From Kribbella amoyensis (GTDB taxonomy: Bacteria > Actinomycetota > Actinomycetes > Propionibacteriales > Kribbellaceae), in NCBI RefSeq assembly GCF_007828865.1, contig NZ_VIVK01000001.1:2790001-2854000 (forward strand): a stretch of 64,000 bases of DNA. The letters run 5' to 3'. Below the pieces are notes generated by a model. It made no database searches and was not told where the DNA came from. It was given only the letters and a program-made list of their open reading frames with translations. This document shows, piece after piece, positions 1 through 8,100 of this stretch; position 1 is the stretch's first letter, and each line of letters opens with the position of its first letter. Made by a program: the position numbers and the translations under genes.

Positions 1-368
1 CGTCCGGGCATTCCGACGGTGACGTCGCCGCGCATGCCGCCTGCGACGCGCTCCTGTCGGCGGCCAAGCTGGGTGACCTCGGGTCGAACTTCGGGACCGC
101 TGAGCCCGAGTGGGCGGGCGCGTCCGGGGCGACGCTGCTGGCCGAGGCGGCTCGCCGGGTGCGCGCGGCCGGCTTCGAGATCGGCAACGTCTCCGTCCAG
201 GTGATCTGCAACCGGCCGCGATTCGCCGCCCGTCGCGAGGAAGCCGAGAAGGCGTTGAGCGCGGCCTGTGACGCCGACGTCTCCGTCAGCGCCACCACCA
301 CCGACGGCCTGGGGCTCACCGGCCGCGGCGAGGGCATCGCCGCCATCGCCACGGCCCTCGTCTACTGA
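1..368 (+). CDS. ispF: 2-C-methyl-D-erythritol 2,4-cyclodiphosphate synthase, 3' part
   Basis: This is the C-terminal part of IspF, the MEP-pathway enzyme that cyclises CDP-ME 2-phosphate to MEcPP for isoprenoid synthesis. The open frame runs in from the left edge (first complete codon at base 3) and stops at 366-368. The first residues, [17 protein letters not shown], match the conserved IspF motif with the metal-binding His; GDLG and the terminal [11 protein letters not shown] segment are also characteristic. About 40 N-terminal residues lie outside the window. In many actinobacteria ispF is followed directly by cysS, but here cysS is about 25 kb away. Confidence 0.93.
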   Translation, partial: SGHSDGDVAAHAACDALLSAAKLGDLGSNFGTAEPEWAGASGATLLAEAARRVRAAGFEIGNVSVQVICNRPRFAARREEAEKALSAACDADVSVSATTTDGLGLTGRGEGIAAIATALVY

Positions 369-459
369 CGGCGGACTTCCACCACTCACCAAGCCGCCTT
401 CAGCGGCGCAATTCGGCGTGTATCTGCGTCGGCCGGCGGGTTGGATGCTCCTATGGATG

Positions 460-1542
460 TCAAGTAGTGGCTGGTTGCTTGTTGGTGGTGGGTTGTGTTT
501 GGCGGAGTGTGTAGTAGATCTCGCGGGCGATGAGTCGTTTGAGGCAGCGGATGGTGTCTTTTTTGGACAGGCCGTCGGCGGTGCGTTTGGCGAGGTAGGT
601 GTGGGTGCGTGGGTCCCAGCGGAGTCGGTTGATGACGATGAGGTAGAGGGCTTTGTTGGCTTGGCGGTCGCCGCCGCGGTTGAGGCGGTGGCGTTGTGTT
701 TGGCCTGAGGATGCGGGGATGGGGGCGGCGCCGCAGAGCATCGCGAAGGCGGCTTCGGAGTGGATCCGTTCGGGGTTGGGGCCGGCGGTGACCAGGAGCT
801 GCCCGGCGATGTCGGGGCCGACTCCGGTGAGCTGGAGAAGGGCCGGGTTGATCGTTTCGATCAGGGCTGTGATGAGGGTGTCGAGCTCGGCGATCTCTTG
901 TTGGGCGGTGGCGTAGCGGCGTGCCAGTGAACGCAGCGCGGTTTTGACGGCTTGTTCGGGGACGCCGATCTGGGTGGTATCGGGTCGCAGGTTGCGGCAG
1001 GTGTGGATCAGGCGGGCGGTGGTGAGGCCTCGTAGCTGGTCGCGCAGACCATGGGGTGCGGTCACGATCAGGGCTTTGATCTGGCGCATGCAGCCGGCGC
1101 GTTGGTCGACGGCGCTGGTGCGGGCGACCCGCAGGTTCCGCAGCGCCTCGACCTGGCTGTCGCGGTTTTTGGGGGTGCCGGTGCGGACTTTGCCCAGGGC
1201 GGCGCGGGCGGCGGCTTCGGCATCGATCGGGTCGGATTTCCCGGCCCGGCGGCGGGTCTTACGGTTCGGCCGGTCGATCTCGACGACCGTGATGCCTTGC
1301 TCGCTCAGATAGGTCGTCAGACCGGCCCCGTAGGCGCCGGTGCCCTCCACTCCGGCCAGGACCAGCCGCCCGAACGACCGCAGCCAGGCCAGCAGCGCGG
1401 CATAGCCGGCCCGGGTGGTGGGAAACGTGGCATGGCCGAGCATCCGGCCGGTCTGATCGATCGCGGCCGCGGTGTGAGTGTCTCGGTGGGTGTCGACACC
1501 ACCGGTGATCTCGACCTGGGACCGGGCCTCTGCTCGTGGCAT
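460..1542 (-). CDS. IS110-family transposase
   Basis: A 360-residue DEDD recombinase. The N-terminal RuvC-like domain shows the expected acidic residues: Asp17 in GVDTH, Glu66 in GVEGTGAYG, and Asp104 and Asp107 in GKSDPIDAEA. The C-terminal Transposase_20 domain has the LTGVGPDIAGQLL helix-hairpin-helix and the PASSG region, which carries the serine used by this family, followed by NRGGDRQANKAL. The frame is open upstream to 1611, but ATG 1542 puts VDTH at the usual distance from the N-terminus. The gene appears intact. In this family the enzyme works with a bridge RNA encoded in the element's non-coding end. Confidence 0.9.
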   Translation of the reverse strand: MPRAEARSQVEITGGVDTHRDTHTAAAIDQTGRMLGHATFPTTRAGYAALLAWLRSFGRLVLAGVEGTGAYGAGLTTYLSEQGITVVEIDRPNRKTRRRAGKSDPIDAEAAARAALGKVRTGTPKNRDSQVEALRNLRVARTSAVDQRAGCMRQIKALIVTAPHGLRDQLRGLTTARLIHTCRNLRPDTTQIGVPEQAVKTALRSLARRYATAQQEIAELDTLITALIETINPALLQLTGVGPDIAGQLLVTAGPNPERIHSEAAFAMLCGAAPIPASSGQTQRHRLNRGGDRQANKALYLIVINRLRWDPRTHTYLAKRTADGLSKKDTIRCLKRLIAREIYYTLRQTQPTTNKQPATT

Positions 1543-1770
1543 GGTGGGTACTGCCGTCCTTCCACTGGCTAGGGATGAGGGCGGCACGCACCAGCCGAGG
1601 CGAGCGGACAAGACAGTGATGGGTGCCTGCTGGCACAGGCTCCTATGAGGTCACAGACCCCTCGTCCGGTGAGTGCACGTGACCCCCGCAGTGGTCGACC
1701 GACATATCCAATTCAAGACCCGAAGTCAGTGAGTGCTTGAGTCAGGACGACCACCGCGGGGGACCACACC
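1543..1770 (-). ncRNA. Candidate IS110 bridge RNA region
   Basis: Non-coding leader between the transposase start and the neighbouring nitrilase gene. It contains a 15-bp inverted repeat with one mismatch, cccccgcagtggtcg at 1683-1697 and its partner at 1748-1762, enclosing about 50 nt. A small hairpin gtgcc-tgct-ggcac lies at 1623-1636, and the heptamer gtgagtg occurs at 1669, 1729 and 1784. Bridge RNAs of IS110-group elements are transcribed from this position and have large internal loops. Assigning one here is inference from position and structure, and its ends are unknown. Confidence 0.35.
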
Positions 1771-1803
1771 CATCATCCTCACTGTGAGTGGTGGAGGTCC
1801 GGC

Positions 1804-2760
1804 TCAGCGGTCGACCGGAGCGTCCGAGAAGCGGGCGGTGCGGGGATCCACCTCGTTGCCCGGTGTGGTGAGAATGCCGTAGAGCTCGGGGCGGCGGCCT
1901 CGGAGCCAGCGGCGTCCCGTTGCCTTGGGCACCAGATCGAGATCCAGGTCCGCGACCACGACCGCCTCCGCCGGGACCGGGGTCTCCGCGAGGATCCGGC
2001 CGTACGGGTCGAGGATCATGCTGTTGCCGGTGCGGAGCTCGTCGTCGTCGCGGCCGACCCCGTTGCTGAACAGCACGAACAACCCGTTGTCGTGGGCCCG
2101 TGACGGTAACCATCGCAGCAGCCAGCCGCGTCCGTTCGGACCGTTGAAGGCCGCCTCCACCGCCTCCGGATCGGCGGCCCGGTTCTCCCAGACCTCTACC
2201 GGGATCGGCTTCATCCCGTGGGGGCTGCGCGAACTCGTCCCACCGGTCTGGTGCGGCGCGAGCAGGACCGTTGCGCCGAGCAACGCGGTCGCCCGGACGT
2301 TCTCGACCAGGTTGTTGTCCCAGCAGATCAGTACGCCGAGCCGCAGGCCCCACGGCGTGTCGAAGACCGTGTACGACGAACCACTGGCAATCGCCTCGTG
2401 TTCGAACGCGTGCAGCTTGCGATGGACGTGCACGGCTCCGTCCGGCAGACAGACGGCGTACGCGTTGTAGAGCAGGCCCTGGTCCTCCTCGAGGAAGCCG
2501 ACCGCGATTCCGGCTCCGAGGTCGGCGGCGAGGGCGCTGACCGCGGTGACGCTGGGTCCGGTCCTCGGTTCGGCGAGTTCGTGCAGTCGCTCCGCGCTCT
2601 GGCGACGGAGGTGCCAGTAACCGAGCAGACACATCTCCGGGAACGTGACCAGCTGGGCGCCGTCGGCAACGGCCTGCGCGGCCAGCCGGCGGACGACGCC
2701 GAGATTGACCTCGGGCTGGTCCGGAACGGACTCGAACTGGACCACGGCGACTCGCGGCAT
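1804..2760 (-). CDS. Nitrilase/carbon-nitrogen hydrolase family protein
   Basis: A 318-residue carbon-nitrogen hydrolase that probably cleaves an amide or nitrile in the cytoplasm. The Glu-Lys-Cys triad is clear: Glu42 in VTFPEMCLLGY, Lys115 in HVHRKLHAF, and Cys146 in GVLICWDNN. The C-terminal part (GNSMILDPYGRILAETPV) is typical of the fold. The start is ATG 2760, preceded by a GAGGAGGAG ribosome binding site; the frame is open further upstream but without support. The gene diverges from a LysR regulator at 2852, which probably controls it through the dyads between them. The substrate cannot be told from sequence. Confidence 0.85.
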   Translation of the reverse strand: MPRVAVVQFESVPDQPEVNLGVVRRLAAQAVADGAQLVTFPEMCLLGYWHLRRQSAERLHELAEPRTGPSVTAVSALAADLGAGIAVGFLEEDQGLLYNAYAVCLPDGAVHVHRKLHAFEHEAIASGSSYTVFDTPWGLRLGVLICWDNNLVENVRATALLGATVLLAPHQTGGTSSRSPHGMKPIPVEVWENRAADPEAVEAAFNGPNGRGWLLRWLPSRAHDNGLFVLFSNGVGRDDDELRTGNSMILDPYGRILAETPVPAEAVVVADLDLDLVPKATGRRWLRGRRPELYGILTTPGNEVDPRTARFSDAPVDR

Positions 2761-2779
2761 CGGGCTCCTCCTCAGGGAC

Positions 2780-2853
2780 TTATCCACAGGAAAGCCGAGG
2801 AACCGCGATTCCGTCCAATGATATCCACAGGGTTTTCCATATCCTGTGGTTAT
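2780..2853. promoter_or_regulatory. Probable LysR operator in the nitrilase/LysR divergent promoter
   Basis: The 91-bp divergent spacer contains a dyad, atatccacagg at 2821-2831 and cctgtggttat at 2843-2853 (10 of 11 positions pair, 11-bp spacer), and a third half-site ttatccacagg at 2780-2790. One dyad plus an extra half-site upstream of the target gene is the usual arrangement for LysR activators. The right arm overlaps the regulator's start codon, consistent with autorepression. Confidence 0.55.
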
Positions 2854-3715
2854 GGATCTGCGACTGCTCCGGGCGTTCGCCACGGTCGCGCGGACCGGCA
2901 ACTACGGCGTCGCAGCGAGTGAGCTGTCGACCAGCCAGCCGGCCCTCACCAAGCAGATCCAGGTGCTCGAACGGCGGATCGGGGCGACCTTGTTCGTCCG
3001 GGGCCGGCAGGGTGCGCGGCTCACTACAGCCGGTGAGGCGCTGCTGCCGGACGCGCTCGACCTGCTCGCCCGGTCGGAGGCCTTCGAGCGGCGGGCGTCG
3101 TCGGTCGCGGCCGGCGAGGAAGGGTCACTCGCTGTCGGCTTCGGTCTGTCCGGGATCGAGGTCGCGCCGCGGACGGTGGCGCTGTTCCGCAGCCGGTACC
3201 CGGGGGTCGCCGTCTCGCTGGACGACATGTCCTCGGCCACCCAGTGCGAGGAGTTGCTCGCGGGCCGGTTGCACGTCGGCTTCGTCCGGTTGCCCGTCCC
3301 GGCGGGACTCGAACACCTACGGCTACGCCGGGACCGCCTGACCCTGGCTCTGCCCGTCACCATGGACCCGCCGACCCGGATACCGTCCTGGCTCGACGGC
3401 CGCCCGCTGCTCCGGCTCCGGCCCGATCGCGGTCCCGGTCTGGCGGATCAGATCAGCCGCCTGTACGACGAACTCGGCGCGCGTCCCGCCGTACTCCAGG
3501 AAGCCGCGGATCTGCAGACGGTGCTGGCCCTGGTCGCCGCCGGAGTCGGGCCGGCCGTGGTTCCGGCGAGTGCGGGATCGATCGCGTCCGACGCGGTCAA
3601 GCTGGTCCCGCTGCGGGGCAAGGCCGCGGTGTGGTGGATCGGCGCGGCCTGGGTCGAACGGTCCCTGGTGATCGACCGCTTCCTGGCCGCCGCCACCCAA
3701 ACCGCCCGCGCCTGA
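2852..3715 (+). CDS. LysR-family transcriptional regulator
   Basis: A 287-residue LysR-type regulator. Residues 1-60 form the winged helix-turn-helix (MDLRLLRAFATVARTGNYG, then SQPALTKQIQVLERRIGATLF), followed by a periplasmic-binding-protein-like effector domain. ATG 2852 gives the standard LysR N-terminus; a GTG two codons earlier (2846) is the alternative. It is divergent from the nitrilase gene and probably regulates it in response to that enzyme's substrate or product. No terminator was identified in the 51 bp before the convergent M1 peptidase gene. Confidence 0.88.
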   Translation: MDLRLLRAFATVARTGNYGVAASELSTSQPALTKQIQVLERRIGATLFVRGRQGARLTTAGEALLPDALDLLARSEAFERRASSVAAGEEGSLAVGFGLSGIEVAPRTVALFRSRYPGVAVSLDDMSSATQCEELLAGRLHVGFVRLPVPAGLEHLRLRRDRLTLALPVTMDPPTRIPSWLDGRPLLRLRPDRGPGLADQISRLYDELGARPAVLQEAADLQTVLALVAAGVGPAVVPASAGSIASDAVKLVPLRGKAAVWWIGAAWVERSLVIDRFLAAATQTARA

Positions 3716-3766
3716 CCGGTACCGAGATCCCCCGCGCCCGACAGCCGGTACCGGAGCTCCGAGACC

Positions 3767-5143
3767 TCAGGAGCGCCAGGGGCGACGGCGAGTTGCCCGA
3801 GGCAACGAAGGGAGCGCGGCCTGGTCCAGCCAGGCCGCGAACAGCTCCCGGATCGCGTCCGCGTCGGCCGCGAACTCGCAGGCCAGGTCGAGGAACTCCG
3901 CGCTCGTCACCAGTCCGTGCCGGTGCCGGCGGGTCCAGGTGCGCAGCAGTTCGAAGAACGGATCGTCGCCCAGGACCGTCCGGAGCTGGTGCAACGTGAT
4001 CGCGCCGCGCTTGTACAGCCGGTCGTCGAACATCAGCTCCGGACCCGGGTCGGAGATCACCAGGTCCTGCGGGAGTCCGGCCAGCCGGCTGTGCGCCTTC
4101 GTGACCTGCTGCGCGGCCGAGAGTCCGCCGGAGTGCTCGGACCACAACCACTCGGCGTAGCAGGCGAACCCCTCGTTCAGCCAGATGTCCTGCCAGCTCG
4201 ACACGGTCAGGCTGTTGCCGAACCACTGGTGTGCCAGCTCGTGCGCGACCAGCCGCTCCGATCCACGCCGGCCGTCGACGTGATTGCTGCCGAAGACCGA
4301 GATCCCCTGCGACTCCAGCGGAATCTCCAGCGGGTCGTCGGTCACTACCACGGTGTACGCGCCGAACGGGTACGGCCCGAACAACCGGCTGAACAGCTTG
4401 AGCATCTCCGGCTGCCGCCCGAAATCGGCGCGGAAGTCCTTCAGCTGCGACGAGGGCAGGGCTGCGCGTTGCAACACCGGCGACGTGCCCAGCTCGAGCA
4501 CGTCGTACCGGCCGATCTGCACGGTGGCCAGGTACGTCGCCATCGGCTCGGCCTCGTCGAACACCCAGCTGGTCCGGCTCGCCTTGGTCCGCCGGGACAC
4601 CAGCCGCCCGTTCGCGACCACGTGGTACGGCGAGTCGGTGGTGACCGCGATCCGGTACCGGGCCTTGTCGGCGGGGTGGTCGTTGCACGGGAACCAGGTG
4701 GCCGCGCCGCTCGGCTGGCTCGCCACGATCACGCCTTCGGTCAGCTCCTCCCAGCCGAGCTCGCCCCACGGGCTGTCGGCGGGGGCCGGGTTCCCGGAGT
4801 ACTGCACGTCGACGACGAACTCGGTGCCCGCCCGGATCGGCCCGGACGGGGTGACGTGCAACTTGCCGGCGCGGTGCAGGTACTTCGGGGCGCGGCGGCC
4901 GTTCACGGACACCTTGGAGACCCGCAACCCGACCAGGTCGAAGCTGAACCTGGACAGCGCCTGGGTGGTGACCGCGGTGATGGTGGCCTTGCCGGTCAGC
5001 CGGTTGCTGCTGACCCGGTAGTCCAGGTCGAGCGCGTACGAGGAGACGGTGTAGCCGCCGTTGCCGTGGGTGGGGACGTACGGGTCGCCCGCGGTCGTCG
5101 CCCCTGGTTGGGCCCTGCTGCCGTCCGGGTCAGCGGCGACCAT
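3767..5143 (-). CDS. M1-family zinc metallopeptidase
   Basis: A 458-residue M1 aminopeptidase. The zinc site is complete: His301, Glu302 and His305 in HELAHQWFGN, and Glu324 in WLNEGFACYAE. Residues 25-210 form the N-terminal beta domain; the helical C-terminal domain found in long M1 enzymes is missing, as in the short actinobacterial subgroup. No signal peptide is visible. The start ATG 5143 overlaps the stop of the upstream peptide synthetase (TGATG), so the two are translationally coupled. The coupling suggests that it hydrolyses the product of that synthetase. Epsilon-polylysine producers are known to have a zinc aminopeptidase that degrades their polymer, but the same role here is inference. 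Confidence 0.88.
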   Translation of the reverse strand: MVAADPDGSRAQPGATTAGDPYVPTHGNGGYTVSSYALDLDYRVSSNRLTGKATITAVTTQALSRFSFDLVGLRVSKVSVNGRRAPKYLHRAGKLHVTPSGPIRAGTEFVVDVQYSGNPAPADSPWGELGWEELTEGVIVASQPSGAATWFPCNDHPADKARYRIAVTTDSPYHVVANGRLVSRRTKASRTSWVFDEAEPMATYLATVQIGRYDVLELGTSPVLQRAALPSSQLKDFRADFGRQPEMLKLFSRLFGPYPFGAYTVVVTDDPLEIPLESQGISVFGSNHVDGRRGSERLVAHELAHQWFGNSLTVSSWQDIWLNEGFACYAEWLWSEHSGGLSAAQQVTKAHSRLAGLPQDLVISDPGPELMFDDRLYKRGAITLHQLRTVLGDDPFFELLRTWTRRHRHGLVTSAEFLDLACEFAADADAIRELFAAWLDQAALPSLPRATRRRPWRS

Positions 5144-8100
5144 CAACCCTGCCAGGGCGCGATCGGGTTGCCGGCCCAGCGGGATCCGGCCGGCACACTC
5201 TCGCCGCGCATCACCAGGGAGACGGGTCCGACGGTCGCTCCAGGTCCCACCGAGGCGGCCGGCAGGATGATGCCGTGCGGCCCGAGGGTCGATCCAGACC
5301 CGAAGGTGACGGTGCTCATGGACATCACCCTGTCATGGAACAGGTGGGTCTGGAGGACGCACCCGCGATTCACGGTGGCACCGTCGCCCAGCGTGATCAG
5401 GTCGGCCTCCGGCAACCAGTACGTCTCGCACCAGACCCCCTTGCCGATCCGGGCGCCGAGGGTCCGCAGCCAGAGGTTGAGGACCGGCGTGCCGGCGGCC
5501 GCGTTCGCGAACCAGGGGGCGGCGACGAGTTCGACGAAGCTGTCGACCACCTCGTTGCGCCAGACGAACGAGCTCCACAACGGGTACTCGACCGCGCGGG
5601 TCCGGCCGACGATCACCCACTTGGCCACGGTCGCCATCCCGCCCGCGACCGCGCCGGCCGCGAGGATCACCGCGCCGGACAGCAGCAGCGTCAGCCACGG
5701 ACCGATCCACAGGTCCAGCGCCTGCAGGGCGAACAGCACGCCGACGGCGATCAGGACCGTGCACATCATCGGCACGAACCGGCACAGCTCGACCAGCGCG
5801 CGGGCGACCTTGAGCCGGGCCGGCGGGTTGAACGTCCGGCTCTGGTCACCCGCGATCGCCTGCCGGCGCAGCTTGACCGGCGGGCTGCCGAGCCAGGACG
5901 TCCCCGCCTTCGACTTCTTCGGGGCCGCCGACAGCACCGCGACCAGGCCGTTCTTGGGCACCGAGCGACCCGGTGCGGTCATCCCCGAGTTGCCGAGGAA
6001 GGCCCGCTTGCCGACCTTCGCGCCGGCCACGTGCAACCAGCCGCCGCCCAGCTCGTACGACGCGATCATCGTGTCGTCGGCCAGGAACGCCCCGTCGCCG
6101 ACCGTGGTCATCTTCGGCAGCAGCAGAACCGTCGAAGCCTCGACATCGCGGCCAACTCGCGCACCGAGGGCCCGCAGCCACCACGGCGTCAGCAGGCTCG
6201 CGTACAGCGGGAAGAGCAGCGTGCGGGCCGAGTCGAGCAGCCGCTCCGTCGCCCACACCTGCCACCCGGTCCGGCTGCGAACCGGATAGTGGCCGGGCTT
6301 CACCCCGAGGCCGAGCAGCCGGACGCCGATCAGGGTGAGGACGGCCAACGTGACGAAGCCGACGAGCGTCATCAACGGCACCGCGGCGAGTGCCTTGAGC
6401 GCGGCGTCGCCGAGGGTCTCCGTGTTCCGCACGAAGCGGCCGAGAACGAGGATCGCTGCGGCCGCGGCGGCCACCGGAAGGAGCGACATCAGCGCGGACG
6501 CGGCGCCGTACGCGAGCACCCACCACGGCGCGCGGGCGGGACGTTCCTCGGGCCAGGGCCGCCGGGCGCGGCCGACCCGGCTCGCCGGTGAACCGGACCA
6601 GCGCTCGTTCGACGGGACCTTGCCGGACACCGCCGAGCCGGCCGCGATCTCCGCGTTCCGGCCGACCTCGGTCCCGGGCAGGAGGGTACTGCGGGAGCCG
6701 ACCACCGCCTCGGCGCCGACGCTGACCGGGCCGACGTGGAGCTGGTCGCCGTCGATCCAGTACCCGGACAGGTCGACCTCGGGCTCGATCGAGGCACCGC
6801 GTCCCATCGAGAGCATCCCCGTCACCGGGGGCAGCGTGTGCAGGTCCACGCCGCGGCCGATCTTCGCGCCCAGCGCCCTGGCGTAGTAGGCGATCCAGGG
6901 TGCTCCGGCCAGGTTGGCGGCGCCGGCCGCGTCGGCGAGGTTCTCGGCCGCCCACAACCGGACGTGCACGTTGCCGCCGCGGGGGTACGTCCCCGGTCTC
7001 AGCCCGCGGAGCAGGACCCGGGCGCCGAGCACGGCGATACCCATCCGCCCGGCCGGCGTGATCAGGATCAACCAGCCGGCCAGGATCCACCACCAGGACA
7101 CGGTCCGCATCCACGGGTGCGCCCCGGCGGTCAGCGCGAGCAGGTTGTTCAGCGTGAACAGGTAGACCAGCCAGCGCACCCCGACGACCGTCTGCAGGAT
7201 CAGGGTGAGCGCGGTCTGCAGGACCTGGGTGCCGAACGGGGTCGGCCGGATCTCGCGCAGTTCGACCGGTGCGGCCGTGGCGGTGAACGAGTCCAGCCGA
7301 TCGGCGAGCGCGCCGAGCCGCGGGTACTCGTAGATGTCGGCGACGGTCGCCTCGGGGAAACGCTCGCGCAGGACCGAGACGAGCTGGGCCGCGGCCAGGC
7401 TGCCGCCACCGTGCAGGAAGAAGTCGTTGTCCGCGCCGGTCACGGTCGCGCCGAGCACCTTGGTCCAGCGTTCGGCCAGCCAGCCCGCCGTACCGTCCAG
7501 CTCGGCCGCCGGTCCGTCGGTCTCCATCCCCGGCAGCGGCCAGGGCAACGCGGCCCGGTCCACCTTGCCGGAGGTCCGGGTCGGCAGGGTGTCCGTCAAC
7601 GCGAGCAGGGGAACGAGCGCGGCCGGCAACTCCTCGCGGAGGCGCGCGGTCGCGGCCTTCTGGTCGAACGTCTCCGGGTCCTCGGGCACCACGTACCCGA
7701 CGAGCAGCTGGTTCCCCGCGGCGCTCGCCCGGACCGCGGCGGCGGCACCGGACACCCCGGGCAGCGCCTGCAACGCGGCGTCCACCTCACCGAGCTCGAT
7801 CCGCCGGCCGCCGAGCTTGACCTGTTCGTCCGCGCGGCCGATGAACAGCAGGCCGGCCGACTCCTTCCGGACCACGTCGCCGCTGCGGTACGCGCGGTCC
7901 CAGCCGAGCGACGGCATCGGCGCGAACTTCTCCGCGTCCTTGGCCGGGTCCAGGTACCGGGCCAGGCCGACGCCGCCGATAATCAGCTCGCCGCTGCCGC
8001 CCTCCTCGACTTCGTTGCCCTCGGCATCCACTACGGCCAGGTCCCAGCCGTCCAAGGGCAACCCGATCCGGACCGGTCCTTCGCCGGTGAGCCGAGCGCC

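Larger units (their letters stand above)
447..1770 (-). mobile_element. IS110-family insertion sequence (ends approximate)
   Basis: The element consists of one DEDD transposase gene (460-1542) with a short 3' flank and a longer non-coding 5' flank, the usual IS110 layout. IS110 elements lack terminal inverted repeats, so the ends cannot be read directly. The 9-mer gctcctatg occurs just past the transposase stop (447-455) and again at 1639-1647, and could mark a core or target repeat. However, the structured part of the 5' flank continues to about 1770, so the left end may be further out than 1647. The element separates ispF from the nitrilase gene. Confidence 0.6.

Noticed and set aside
3917..6289. 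A 790-codon open frame on the plus strand
   Set aside because: It is antisense to the M1 peptidase and synthetase genes; its Arg/Pro/Gly-rich translation shows no known domain and is an effect of high GC.
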